A stretch of 64,000 bases of DNA from GCA-002726655 sp046582185 (lineage in GTDB: Bacteria; Pseudomonadota; Gammaproteobacteria; Pseudomonadales; Azotimanducaceae): the NCBI GenBank assembly GCA_046582185.1, contig JAYGEX010000002.1:1-64000 (forward strand). Reading direction: 5' to 3'. The position numbers and the translations under genes were made by a program. The notes under the pieces were generated by a model, which was given only the letters and a program-made list of their open reading frames with translations, did no database searches and was not told the DNA's origin. Positions 1 through 8,520 of the stretch are shown here, one piece after another (position 1 is the stretch's first letter; each line of letters starts with the position of its first letter).

Positions 1-183
1 AATGATGGTCCGGTCTTTCTTCGGCTGAAGGAGGTCGTAGTAAAGGTTGGGCTGTCTCGGTCCACTATTTACAAGATCTTAGATGAAGGCAATTTTCCCG
101 CGTCATTCAGGTTGGGAGACAAGGCGGTGGGGTGGTTACAAAGTGACATTGAACGGTGGATGATGGAGAGAAAACATCAGTGA
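1..183 (+). CDS. AlpA-family DNA-binding protein, 5' end outside window
   Basis: Frame 1 is open from the window edge to TGA at 181-183, giving 60 residues. The sequence has the AlpA/MerR-like winged-helix pattern: FLRLKEVVVKVGLSRSTIY, then a basic/aromatic wing ending in SDIERWMMERK. AlpA-type proteins are small regulators and excisionase-like factors carried by prophages and integrative islands. It points toward the tRNA-Leu at 359-445, whose 3' end faces it, so it is probably the last gene of an element integrated at that tRNA. The N-terminus is cut off by the window, and an integrase cannot be seen. Confidence 0.8.
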   Translation, partial: NDGPVFLRLKEVVVKVGLSRSTIYKILDEGNFPASFRLGDKAVGWLQSDIERWMMERKHQ

Positions 184-262
184 TTTTCGATCACAGTGAG
201 AAACTATTCATCAAGTTTGATTTACCTTGAGGGCCGATGAAAGAAAGCGTTACTACGCGGGC

Positions 263-287
263 ATGTAAACCAGTAAAGTTTACATGG
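263..287. repeat. 9-bp perfect inverted repeat between AlpA gene and tRNA-Leu
   Basis: CATGTAAAC (263-271) and GTTTACATG (279-287) flank a 7-base loop. Additional GTAAA/TTTAC copies lie inside and just after it (GTAAA at 274-278, TTTACAC at 290-296). The cluster lies between the AlpA-like gene and the tRNA 3' end, where integrase or excisionase arm sites are usually found. That role is inference; it could also be an operator for a gene outside the window. Confidence 0.45.
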
Positions 288-358
288 CTTTACACGTGGA
301 ATATTCTATAGAGCTCTCGACATGATAATCATAAGTTCATGTTTGTTAACATAAAATA

Positions 359-445
359 TGGTACCGAGGGTCGGAATCGAACCGACACTTCCGTGAAGAA
401 ACCGGATTTTGAATCCGGCGCGTCTACCAGTTCCGCCACCCCGGC
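359..445 (-). tRNA. tRNA-Leu (anticodon CAA)
   Basis: The minus strand folds as a class II tRNA with a long variable arm. The acceptor begins GCCGGGG at 445 and the encoded CCA ends at 359. The anticodon loop TTCAAAA, between stems CCGGA and TCCGG, gives CAA, which reads UUG. The T-arm has GGTTCGATTCC. At 87 nt it has the expected length for tRNA-Leu. Its 3' end faces the partial AlpA gene, the usual orientation for an island attachment site. Confidence 0.95.
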
Positions 446-460
446 ACGTCAGAGGCGGCG

Positions 461-489
461 ATTATATCGGGCTTTTATACTGGTGTCAG
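461..489 (-). promoter_or_regulatory. sigma70-type promoter of tRNA-Leu
   Basis: Read on the minus strand: -35 CTGACA (489-484), a 17-base spacer, and -10 TATAAT (466-461), followed by a GC-rich discriminator about 15 bases before the mature tRNA 5' end. The near-consensus boxes and short GC-rich discriminator are typical of stable-RNA promoters. Confidence 0.75.
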
Positions 490-719
490 TCCTTGAATTT
501 GGTTATTTAGTCGCTAAATTGGGTTAATCCATCGGAATATGAATATTTCAGGTTTTATTCAAGTTAGGGTTTTCTTGTCCGATAAACCATAAAGAACGGT
601 ATTTATGGTGCTTTCCCTTCATTCTCAGGGAAAGAATTAGGATGAATGCGGGCTATTTGCTAATATTTCGTCAGATTTTTGTATTAGCGATGGGCTCTCT
701 GACACTAAGGGAACTAGTT

Positions 720-1040
720 ATGCGTCTGGATAGAATTGAAAAAGATGAGGAAGTGCTGATTGATGTGATCAGTTGCATGGATCATCCTGAACTGAATGAT
801 ACTTCACTTGCCTGCCGTACGGTTGATGTCTCCGAGACTGGCATGCTGGTTAAAGCGGAGATTGATATCCCCGTGGAAGCACGCCTGGCGTTGCGTTTGG
901 ACCTATCCAGTGAATTGTATCGCCTGAAGGGCACAGTGCGCTGGATTCGACATGAAGAGACGAACTACATAGGTTTGCTTCTGGATGAGAACAGCCTGGA
1001 TATTCTGCCTTGGACGCGCATGTTTCAGCTGGATTTTTAA
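720..1040 (+). CDS. PilZ domain-containing protein
   Basis: A small cytoplasmic protein of 106 residues with a single PilZ fold; PilZ domains bind cyclic di-GMP. The second signature motif is visible as DVSETG (D-x-S-x-x-G) near residue 37, followed by beta strands ending VRWIR. The N-terminal arginine motif is weak (RLDR instead of RxxxR), so c-di-GMP binding is uncertain. The start at 720 is preferred because AAGGGA lies about 7 bases upstream. In-frame ATGs at 642 and 690 would add a hydrophobic N-terminus but have poorer ribosome sites. No operon partner is evident; queA follows after about 100 bases. Confidence 0.75.
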   Translation: MRLDRIEKDEEVLIDVISCMDHPELNDTSLACRTVDVSETGMLVKAEIDIPVEARLALRLDLSSELYRLKGTVRWIRHEETNYIGLLLDENSLDILPWTRMFQLDF

Positions 1041-1136
1041 GACAGCACTGCCTACAATTTCGTCCTGACTTTATTCTTCCCATTTTCCATTCCCTCCCTA
1101 TATCGCAGTAGGGGGCTACTCCGTTAAGGCTATTTA

Positions 1137-2159
1137 ATGCAGGTCAGCGATTTTCAATTTGAGCTGCCTGAGCACCTTATAGCCAAACATCCAACCCCTG
1201 TCCGCTCCGAAAGCCGCTTGATGCATCTTGATGCTGCGACGGGTGTTATTTGCCATTACCAGTTTTCTGATCTGCCCTCTTTAATTGAGCCTGAAGACCT
1301 GATGGTGTTTAACAATACCCGGGTTATCCCGGCGCGCTTCTTTGCCAGGAAGGCAACCGGCGGGCGCGTTGAAATCCTGCTGGAACGTATCATTGATTCG
1401 CACCATGCCAAAGCGCAAATCCGGAGCAGTAAATCGCCAGGCGCGGGCGTTGAGCTTACCCTTGATAACAGTTCAATCAAGGTGGTGGTTACAGGCCGTG
1501 ATGGTTCGTTTTTTAATCTTGAGTTTCCTGATCCCGGCGTGTCTGAAATCGCCAATGAGCTGGGGCATATGCCATTGCCACCTTATATAGACAGGGAAGA
1601 TGAACTTGAAGACAGGGAACGATATCAAACGGTTTATGCGAGTAAGGAAGGGGCGGTTGCAGCGCCGACCTCCGGGCTGCATTTTGATGATGCCTTGCTG
1701 AGTGAACTTGCAGCCAAGGGTGTTAACCGTGAAGAGGTGACGCTGCATGTGGGTGCTGGCACCTTTCAGCCTGTGCGCGTAGATAAGCTTGAAGATCATG
1801 AGATGCATGTCGAATGGTTGAATGTGTCATCCAGCGTTTGTGATTCGGTTAACGCTTGCCGTCACCGAAACGGCAGGGTGGTGGCGGTGGGTACAACGAG
1901 TGTACGCAGTCTTGAATCGGCATCTGCCTCTGGCGAACTATCGCCATTTGAAGGCGATACCAATATATTTATCTATCCCGGATATGAGTTTAGATCTGTC
2001 GATGCGATGATCACCAATTTCCATCTCCCTGGTTCGACGCTCATTATGTTGGTGAGCGCCTTCGCGGGTATGCAGAACATCCAACATGCTTACCAAACGG
2101 CGATAAAGGAATCCTATCGCTTTTTCAGCTATGGTGACGCCATGCTGATTACACGATGA
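1137..2159 (+). CDS. queA: S-adenosylmethionine:tRNA ribosyltransferase-isomerase
   Basis: QueA transfers and isomerises the ribosyl group of SAM onto 7-aminomethyl-7-deazaguanine in tRNA, making epoxyqueuosine. The 340-residue length is standard. Recognisable family blocks are LGHMPLPPYI (about 141-150), GAVAAPTSGLHF (about 172-183) and HVGAGTFQPVR (about 203-213). It is separated from tgt only by a dipeptidase gene, so the two queuosine genes probably share transcription. The stop codon TGA (2157-2159) lies inside the first unit of an 11-bp tandem repeat that runs into the next gene. Confidence 0.97.
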   Translation: MQVSDFQFELPEHLIAKHPTPVRSESRLMHLDAATGVICHYQFSDLPSLIEPEDLMVFNNTRVIPARFFARKATGGRVEILLERIIDSHHAKAQIRSSKSPGAGVELTLDNSSIKVVVTGRDGSFFNLEFPDPGVSEIANELGHMPLPPYIDREDELEDRERYQTVYASKEGAVAAPTSGLHFDDALLSELAAKGVNREEVTLHVGAGTFQPVRVDKLEDHEMHVEWLNVSSSVCDSVNACRHRNGRVVAVGTTSVRSLESASASGELSPFEGDTNIFIYPGYEFRSVDAMITNFHLPGSTLIMLVSAFAGMQNIQHAYQTAIKESYRFFSYGDAMLITR

Positions 2160-2188
2160 AAGTAGTATGAAAGTAGTATGAAAGTATT
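2156..2188 (+). repeat. 3 x 11-bp tandem repeat across the queA stop and next start
   Basis: Units ATGAAAGTAGT (2156-2166), ATGAAAGTAGT (2167-2177) and ATGAAAGTATT (2178-2188) abut exactly. The queA TGA lies in unit 1 and the dipeptidase ATG begins unit 3. The ATG of units 1 and 2 is in other frames. See the finding on stop-codon-associated duplications. Confidence 0.9.
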
Positions 2189-3350
2189 AAAGATAGCGGC
2201 GATCGTTGTTGTTCTTATTGTGCTTGTGGCTTTAGGGCTCGGCAAATGGGTTGTGCCTGGCGTGCTTGAAGGCGGAATGAACATGGTCAAGGAACATGAG
2301 CCTTATGTAATCCGCCCCGATGTGCAGGCCTTTCATGATGAACTCTTTATTGTCGATTTGCATACCGATACCTTGTTGTGGGAGCGGGATATGCTGGTCG
2401 AGGCGAGCGTTGGTCATGTGGATTTGCCAAGGCTTCAGCAGGGTAATGTTGCCTTGCAGGTTTTTTCAGCGGTGACCAAGAGCCCGTCCGGGCAGAACTA
2501 CGATGAAAATACCGCAGATTCAGACAATATCACTATGTTGGCCATCGCCCAGCTCTGGCCAGTTGCTACCTGGAATAGCATTTTTGAACGTGCACGTTAT
2601 CAGCTTGCTAAACTAAAGGATTTTGTGGAAGCAAGCGACGGCTATCTGGTCTTTCTTCTGAGCCAGAAGGATATGCAGGCGCTCGTGTCTAAGCGCCTGA
2701 GCGGCGAAAAGGTGGTTGGTGCCATCTATTTGATTGAAGGCGCCCATCCCCTTGAAGGTGATATTGATAAGCTGGATCAGCTGTTTGATGGCGGTTTACG
2801 CATCTCGGGTTTGACGCATTTTTTTGATAACGAGCTTGGTGGTTCGCTGCATGGTGTCAGCCATGAAGGTTTAACTGAATTAGGCAAGGATGTGATCCGC
2901 CGGGCAAACAAACTCGGTATGATTATCGATATTGCTCATGCTTCACCGCAGATGGTCAAGGATGTTCTGGCACTCTCAACTTCGCCGGTGGTGTTATCTC
3001 ATGGCGGCGTGAAAGGTAGCTGCGATACTGCGCGTAATCTCAATGATTCCCTGATGAAAGAGATAGCAGCCAAGGGCGGCATTGTCGGTATTGGTTCTTG
3101 GGATGGCGCGGTGTGTGATATCACGCCGGAAGGGGTGGTGAAGTCTATTCGTTATGCTATCGATCTCATCGGCGTTAATCATGTGGGCCTCGGCTCAGAT
3201 TACGATGGTACAACCGAAGTATTGTTTGATACCTCAGAACTCGCGATCTTGACCCAGACAATGTTAGATAATGGTTTCAGTAAATCTGAAATCAGGCAGG
3301 TGATGGGGGAGAACCTGATGTATTTCTTTATGCAGAATCTGCCTGAGTAA
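2178..3350 (+). CDS. membrane dipeptidase, peptidase family M19
   Basis: 390 residues: a single N-terminal membrane anchor (residues 4-25, very hydrophobic) followed by a renal-dipeptidase-type TIM barrel. Metal-site motifs are visible: LHTDT near residues 60-64 (His-x-Asp), LIEGAHPLEGDI near 188-199 (bridging Glu), SHGGVKG near 274-280 and GLGSDYDG near 335-342. Family M19 enzymes hydrolyse dipeptides, including some with a D-amino acid. The anchor suggests action at the periplasmic face of the inner membrane. It is inserted between queA and tgt, which are commonly adjacent. Confidence 0.92.
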   Translation: MKVLKIAAIVVVLIVLVALGLGKWVVPGVLEGGMNMVKEHEPYVIRPDVQAFHDELFIVDLHTDTLLWERDMLVEASVGHVDLPRLQQGNVALQVFSAVTKSPSGQNYDENTADSDNITMLAIAQLWPVATWNSIFERARYQLAKLKDFVEASDGYLVFLLSQKDMQALVSKRLSGEKVVGAIYLIEGAHPLEGDIDKLDQLFDGGLRISGLTHFFDNELGGSLHGVSHEGLTELGKDVIRRANKLGMIIDIAHASPQMVKDVLALSTSPVVLSHGGVKGSCDTARNLNDSLMKEIAAKGGIVGIGSWDGAVCDITPEGVVKSIRYAIDLIGVNHVGLGSDYDGTTEVLFDTSELAILTQTMLDNGFSKSEIRQVMGENLMYFFMQNLPE

Positions 3351-3381
3351 GAACATCAAGAAGCAGGCCGGGACATAACCC

Positions 3382-3433
3382 TTTATAGACAGCATTTATA
3401 GACAGCGTTTATGGATAGTCTTCATAGATAGCT
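3382..3433 (+). repeat. 4 x 13-bp degenerate tandem repeat upstream of tgt
   Basis: Four abutting 13-base units: TTTATAGACAGCA (3382), TTTATAGACAGCG (3395), TTTATGGATAGTC (3408) and TTCATAGATAGCT (3421). The first two differ at one base and the last two have drifted further. The array fills much of the gap between the dipeptidase and tgt. Confidence 0.9.
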
Positions 3434-3487
3434 CCAATGATAAAAAGCCCAAATAAACAGCTCTAAAACTGAAAGTGAACAAGCCAA

Positions 3488-4615
3488 ATGAAATTTGAAG
3501 TTAGTCAAACCGATGGCGCGGCGCGGCGTGGTGAACTCACCCTGCCACATGGCAAGGTGCAAACCCCGATCTTTATGCCTTGTGGTACTTACGGTTCCGT
3601 TAAGGGCATGATGCCTTCATCTTTAGATGAGATTGGCGTACAGATATTGTTAGGTAATACCTTTCATCTGATGTTGCGCCCTGGCATGGAAGTGATGGAA
3701 AGCCACGGCGGCCTGCACGATTTTATGAATTGGCAGCGGCCCATCCTTACGGATTCCGGCGGCTTCCAGGTCTTTAGCCTGGGCGATCTGCGCAAGATTA
3801 CGGAGCAGGGCGTGAACTTCAGATCGCCGGTTAATGGCGACAAGGTCTTCCTTAGCCCGGAAGTGTCCATGCAGATCCAGGCCAGCCTGAATTCTGATAT
3901 CGCCATGGTATTTGATGAATGTACGCCTTATCCAGCGGATGAGAAGGTGGTTCGGGAATCTATGGAGCTGTCTTTACGCTGGGCGGCGCGCAGTAAAGCA
4001 GAGTTTAAAAAACTCAGCCAGCAAAATGGTAAAGACAATTCACTGTTTGGCATCGTCCAGGGCGGCGTTCATTCCAATCTTCGTAAAATCTCGCTGCAAG
4101 GCCTTCAGGAGATCGGCTTTGATGGTTACGCCATTGGCGGCCTGTCTGTGGGCGAACCCAAGCATGAAATGATGGATATTGTCGGTAGCCTGGCACCGCA
4201 ATTGCCTGATGATAAACCCAGATACCTGATGGGCGTTGGTACGCCGGGGGATCTGGTGGAGTGTGTGCGTCGCGGCGTTGATATGATGGATTGTGTCATG
4301 CCCACCAGGAATGCGCGCAATGGCCACCTGTTTACCTCAACCGGTATCGTCAAGATCCGAAATGCGGTGCATAAGACAGATACGTCACCGCTGGATGCTG
4401 CCTGCGACTGTTATACCTGCAAGAATTTCTCGCGCGCCTATTTATACCATCTGGATAAATGCAAAGAGATTCTCGGCGCAGAGCTCAATACTATCCATAA
4501 CCTGCACTATTACCTGTCTTTAATGGATGGTTTGCGTAAGGCTATCGAAGTCGAACAACTCGATAGTCACATAGACGAAATATATGAAGGCTGGGCAATT
4601 GCACCAGACATATAG
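3488..4615 (+). CDS. tgt: queuine/preQ1 tRNA-guanine transglycosylase
   Basis: Tgt exchanges guanine-34 for preQ1 in tRNAs with GUN anticodons. The 375-residue length is standard for bacteria. TDSGGFQVFSL near residue 88 contains the general-base Asp. VDMMDCVMPTRNARNG near 262-277 carries the nucleophilic Asp and the RNA-binding loop. The zinc site is CDCYTC near 306-311 with a His about 20 residues later (YLYHL). It works directly upstream of QueA in the queuosine pathway and is followed by a broken membrane gene and then yajC-secD-secF. Confidence 0.97.
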   Translation: MKFEVSQTDGAARRGELTLPHGKVQTPIFMPCGTYGSVKGMMPSSLDEIGVQILLGNTFHLMLRPGMEVMESHGGLHDFMNWQRPILTDSGGFQVFSLGDLRKITEQGVNFRSPVNGDKVFLSPEVSMQIQASLNSDIAMVFDECTPYPADEKVVRESMELSLRWAARSKAEFKKLSQQNGKDNSLFGIVQGGVHSNLRKISLQGLQEIGFDGYAIGGLSVGEPKHEMMDIVGSLAPQLPDDKPRYLMGVGTPGDLVECVRRGVDMMDCVMPTRNARNGHLFTSTGIVKIRNAVHKTDTSPLDAACDCYTCKNFSRAYLYHLDKCKEILGAELNTIHNLHYYLSLMDGLRKAIEVEQLDSHIDEIYEGWAIAPDI

Positions 4616-4702
4616 AATTTACAAAAGGCGAACGCCCACCGAAATAGTTCACGGGGAAAAATAAAGAAAACCTGCCGCTTTAAGGAGACCCGAACGACGA
4701 CT

Positions 4703-5947
4703 ATGAATGCTGCACCCAGACATTCGTTGCCAGTATTCTCGTTTATCCTGCAACCCCAGATTCTTTCCCTGTGGGTTCTCGGCACTCTGCTGACCTGGTG
4801 GATCTTAAGTTTGGCACCAGATTCCGAGCTGTTCCTGCCCTTTACTGCGTTCTATTCACTCTTTTTGATTACCGTGCTCTGTTACGGCTTTGAGATCATT
4901 GAAGTTACCGCCCGCGGCCATCAAAAAGCGCCGCCTTATCGCCAGGCCATGCGGGAGGGCCCGGGGCGCTTAATGAGGCTGTTAGTTGCTATAAGCCTGG
5001 CGCTTGTATTGTTCAAGATGGCGCCAGATTCCTTGCGCTGGTTTGTGGTCATGGTGCTGCTGGCTATTTCACCAGCAGTGACTTCGTTTATCACCTTTCG
5101 CGAACCGCTGCTCGTCTGCATTAACCCTGTACGAATCTGGTAATTTATATCCAATATGGGGCTGAGCTATGTTTCCATGCGCATCATGATGACGTCACTG
5201 CTTCTGCTTTCTGTGTACGTGATGGAAGGGCAATTGGATTTGCTGGCTAGCCCCGAGGGCCGAGTAGTAACTGCGATATTATTGGCTTACCTGTTTCTGA
5301 TGATGTTTCGAAACACGGGTGTCCTGCTTCATCTTCGTCGAAGTGCGCTGGGCATTCGAACGGCATTCAGTGAGGAACAGTTGGGTGCTGAACAGGAAAT
5401 CGCGCTGACTGAAGAGCTGCGGGCTCAATTGAATGAGATCAATCGACTGATGAAAAGGCAGGGTTTGCCTGCGGCGGTGAAGATGCTGGAAAAACATATC
5501 AGGGGTAAATCGTTTGCACAAATGTTGTTGACCTACAAGTTGCTGAAGGAATTTGCAGATCGTCGATTACTGTAATATTTTGCGTCGATGGTGATTGGTC
5601 AATCTCTTGAATCTGATTTAGAGTCAAGCTGACGAATTTTTAGCGAGATGTGGCGTGAATCAAAGGGGTTCAGGCTTCATCCTGGTGGGCTGCTTTTGAG
5701 GCTGGCCGAATCCGGTGGTACAACCAGGCAGCGATCAGCTCTGTTAGTACAATTGCAGGATTTTGAGGCCGACTTCCCAATGCACCCCCGTATTCAACAA
5801 TCCTATCTGGTCACGGCCAAACTGGCCTACGAGCTGGAACAATTTGCGCTGGCCGGTGACTATTTTGTAAAAGTGGATCAGGCAGACAGTAGCCTGAATA
5901 AAGGATTACTGGAACAAATGCAGAATTTACTTGGCCTTAGGCAGTAG
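4703..5947 (+). pseudogene. membrane protein with C-terminal helical-repeat region, broken by three in-frame stops
   Basis: Three consecutive open segments (4703-5143, 5156-5575, 5648-5947) lie in one frame, separated only by TAA at 5141, TAA at 5573 and TGA at 5630. Reading through gives about 415 codons that look like one protein. The first part has paired hydrophobic helices (residues ~18-36, 46-62, 92-125) and a segment NPVRIW-stop-FISNMGLSYV typical of a continuous membrane loop. Further helices follow, then a soluble TPR-like tail (GLLLRLAESG, LVTAKLAYELEQFALAGDYF). I do not recognise the family with certainty; it resembles DUF4013-like membrane proteins. No frameshift is needed. Ribosome-site candidate AAGGAG (4682) lies rather far from ATG 4703. 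It could instead be three separately translated pieces, but segments 1 and 2 are only 12 bases apart with no visible ribosome site. Confidence 0.7.
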
Positions 5948-6313
5948 TGAGCCGGAGTAAGCGGGTATTGATGGGTGGCTATTGAAAATAAGCCATGTCA
6001 TGCCCATATAAACGAAACATATAGGGCTTTGCTGGCTTGCAGGGATGGTTCTCTGACGATTTGCAGTGCCTTTTTGACGATAGGAAGAAGATAGATGATG
6101 ATCGGATGCCAGTAATATTTGCTTAATACCCTGTTATTCGGCGAAAATAGCGCCGCTTTGAAATACGCCAAAATTTTTTGGCTGTGTGTTAGTCAGAAAT
6201 GAGTAATTCGGCCAGCAGAGCAGCCACTAATACGAGCTTGTACACGAACTTTTTATACGAGCCTTTTATACGAACTAAGGAAATGGCCCGTTTACCGGGC
6301 TTGATGAGTCAAT
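5948..6313. other. intergenic region before yajC
   Basis: No convincing gene is seen here. The region holds the probable promoter of yajC-secD-secF and a degenerate repeat. Units TACGAGCTTG (6231), TACACGAACTTTTTA (6241), TACGAGCCTTTTA (6256) and TACGAAC (6269) recur with 10-15-base spacing. GCCAAAA/TTTTTTGGC (about 6168-6183) forms a small hairpin. An open frame at 6199-6447 overlaps yajC in another frame and has no family features. Confidence 0.5.
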
Positions 6314-6646
6314 ATGATGGAATTTTTTATATCTACTGCGATGGCAGCAGACGAAGGTGGCAGTGGGTCCCTTCCCGGTTTGGATTTGTTTATCATTGTT
6401 GCTTTTGCGGCAGTCTTCTACTTTATTGTTTGGCGCCCGCAAAGTAAGCGCTCTAAAGAGCATAAAGACCTGGTAGGCGGCTTGACCAAGGGTGATGAGA
6501 TTGTGACCAATGGCGGCCTGATTGGAAAAATCGTCAAGATTGAAGAGCAGTACCTGATCTTCGAAGTGGCAGAAAAAGTGCACTTGAAGCTTCAGAAAGG
6601 TGCAGTAGCTGCCGCGTTGCCGAAGGGCACCATTAAAAATATATAA
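6314..6646 (+). CDS. yajC: preprotein translocase subunit YajC
   Basis: 110 residues with one N-terminal membrane helix (LDLFIIVAFAAVFYFIVWRP, residues 24-43) followed by the conserved cytoplasmic segment RPQSKRSKEHKDLVGGLTKGDEIVTNGG (quoted in part: LTKGDEIVTNGGLIGKI). YajC associates with SecD and SecF in the holo-translocon. It is directly followed by secD after 17 bases, the standard gene order. Confidence 0.95.
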   Translation: MMEFFISTAMAADEGGSGSLPGLDLFIIVAFAAVFYFIVWRPQSKRSKEHKDLVGGLTKGDEIVTNGGLIGKIVKIEEQYLIFEVAEKVHLKLQKGAVAAALPKGTIKNI

Positions 6647-6663
6647 CATTCGGTGCCAGGACT

Positions 6664-8520
6664 TTGATTAATAAATATCCCCTTTGGAAGAACCTGCTGG
6701 TGGCTGGCGTCATCATATTGGGTTTTATCTACGCGCTACCTAATATCTACCCACCGGATTTTGCTGTCCAGTTTTCTAACGAAAATGTTGAACTGGAAGT
6801 TTCAACGACGGCGTTATCTGCAGCAACGGCTGCACTGGATGAGGCGGGTGTTTCATACTTCGGCACTGAATTGCGTGATGGCAATGCCTTAATTAGATTC
6901 CATGACGACGATTCACAATTAAAAGCCCAAAAAATTGTGCAACGCACCCTGCATGATCTTGTCGATCGATATGTCGTGGCACTGAATGCAGCGCCAACGA
7001 CGCCCGATTGGTTGGTTAGCATTGGTGCAGAACCAATGAAATATGGTCTCGATTTGCGCGGCGGCGTGCACTTCCTGATGGAAGTCGATACCAGGAAAAC
7101 AGTGTTCGACCGAATTGAATCACTGGAGCAGGAGATCAAACGAACCCTAAGGGATCGCGAAGACAGGATTCGCTACACCGGCTTTGAATCTCCTTCACGT
7201 GGTGTGTTGGTTGTTTCATTTGCCACAGAAGACTTGCGCGACAGGGCACGAACCAAGATTCAATCTGAATATCGCCAGTTTCTGATCACCAGCAATGAAG
7301 ACAGCGAATACCATATCACCCTGACTATGACGGAAGATTCCATTAAGGAAATGGAAGACTTTGCCGTTCAGCAGAACCTGCAGACGATCCGTAACCGGGT
7401 CAATGAGCTGGGTGTATCGGAGCCGCTGGTGCAGCGTCTTGGCCGCACCAGAATTGTGGTTGATTTGCCTGGTGTTCAAGATACAGCAGCCGCGAAGAAA
7501 ATATTAGGTAAGGTCGCAACACTGGAATTCAGAATGGAAGCGTTACCTAACGCGGCCCGTTCAACCACCTTGAACTATAACTATGAAGGGCGTGATGCCC
7601 GAATAGAAAAGAACCTGATTGTTCGCGGCGATAATGTTCTTGATGCAACCGTTGGCTTTGATCCTGATTCCAGCCTGCCTCAGGTCAATATCAAACTTGA
7701 CAGTGACGGCGGTGAAAAGATGCACCGTGCCACCCGCAACAGTATTGGCCGGCGCATGGCGGTTATCTTCATAGAGACCAAGACTCGCGATCGATATGAA
7801 ATGGTTGACGGTGAAGAAGTTAAGATCAGCATTCCCTATGTGGAAAAACGCGTCATTAGTCTGGCGACGGTTCAGGCGGCCCTTGGTGTTTCTTTCCGTA
7901 TCACCGGCTTAAAGGCAGGTGAAGCCAGAGAGTTGGCGCTGCTTCTAAGGTCAGGCGCCCTTGCTGCTGATATGTTTATCGTTGAAGAGCGAACGGTAGG
8001 CGCAAGTCTTGGTAAGGACAACATTGAATTGGGTGCCTTGTCTGTCGCAGTTGGCCTCGGCCTGGTGCTTATATTCATGCTGTTCTACTACAGGGCCTTT
8101 GGTTTAGCGGCTAACCTAGCCCTTGCTGCCAATCTCGTGCTGCTTGTTGCAGTCATGTCCAGTCTCTCTGCAACGTTAACCTTGCCGGGTATAGCAGGTA
8201 TTGTATTAACCGTTGGTATGGCGGTAGATGCAAATGTCCTGATCTTCTCCAGAATAAAGGAGGAGCTGGCGAACAAAATGTCGCCGCAAGCTGCGATTAA
8301 TGCAGGCTTCGAGCGGGCATTTGTGACTATTTTTGATGCCAACATAACCACCTTGTTAGTTGCGATTATCCTTTACAGTATTGGCACCGGCGCGATTAAA
8401 GGTTTCGCGGTAACCTTGTCCATCGGCATCTTAACGTCGATGTTTACGGCAATCATGGGCACCAGGGCCATCGTCAACTTGATGTATGGTGGCCGCAACG
8501 TAAAAGAGTTGAAGATCTAA
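6664..8520 (+). CDS. secD: protein translocase subunit SecD
   Basis: 618 residues. There is an N-terminal membrane helix (about 9-28), a large periplasmic P1 region, and five C-terminal helices beginning near residue 455. MKYGLDLRGGVHFLMEVD (about 125-142) is the conserved D1 motif, and VGMAVDANVLIFSRIKEE (about 517-534) is the proton-channel segment. SecD with SecF uses proton motive force to complete export through SecYEG. The start is TTG at 6664 with AGGA about 6 bases upstream; no ATG is available at the right place. Its stop overlaps the secF ATG by one base. Confidence 0.96.
   Translation: MINKYPLWKNLLVAGVIILGFIYALPNIYPPDFAVQFSNENVELEVSTTALSAATAALDEAGVSYFGTELRDGNALIRFHDDDSQLKAQKIVQRTLHDLVDRYVVALNAAPTTPDWLVSIGAEPMKYGLDLRGGVHFLMEVDTRKTVFDRIESLEQEIKRTLRDREDRIRYTGFESPSRGVLVVSFATEDLRDRARTKIQSEYRQFLITSNEDSEYHITLTMTEDSIKEMEDFAVQQNLQTIRNRVNELGVSEPLVQRLGRTRIVVDLPGVQDTAAAKKILGKVATLEFRMEALPNAARSTTLNYNYEGRDARIEKNLIVRGDNVLDATVGFDPDSSLPQVNIKLDSDGGEKMHRATRNSIGRRMAVIFIETKTRDRYEMVDGEEVKISIPYVEKRVISLATVQAALGVSFRITGLKAGEARELALLLRSGALAADMFIVEERTVGASLGKDNIELGALSVAVGLGLVLIFMLFYYRAFGLAANLALAANLVLLVAVMSSLSATLTLPGIAGIVLTVGMAVDANVLIFSRIKEELANKMSPQAAINAGFERAFVTIFDANITTLLVAIILYSIGTGAIKGFAVTLSIGILTSMFTAIMGTRAIVNLMYGGRNVKELKI

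Noticed and set aside
850..1083. Minus-strand open frame opposite the PilZ gene
   Set aside because: It is Cys/Ser-rich without a domain and is antisense to the PilZ coding sequence.
4703..5947. Idea that TAA or TGA is recoded as an amino acid in this organism
   Set aside because: Many intact genes in the window end in TAA (for example secD, iscR, iscU, tadA) and others in TGA at the normal family C-terminus, so the code is standard.
6199..6447. Open frame of 82 codons before yajC
   Set aside because: It overlaps yajC in another frame, spans a repeat-rich upstream region and has no protein-like pattern.
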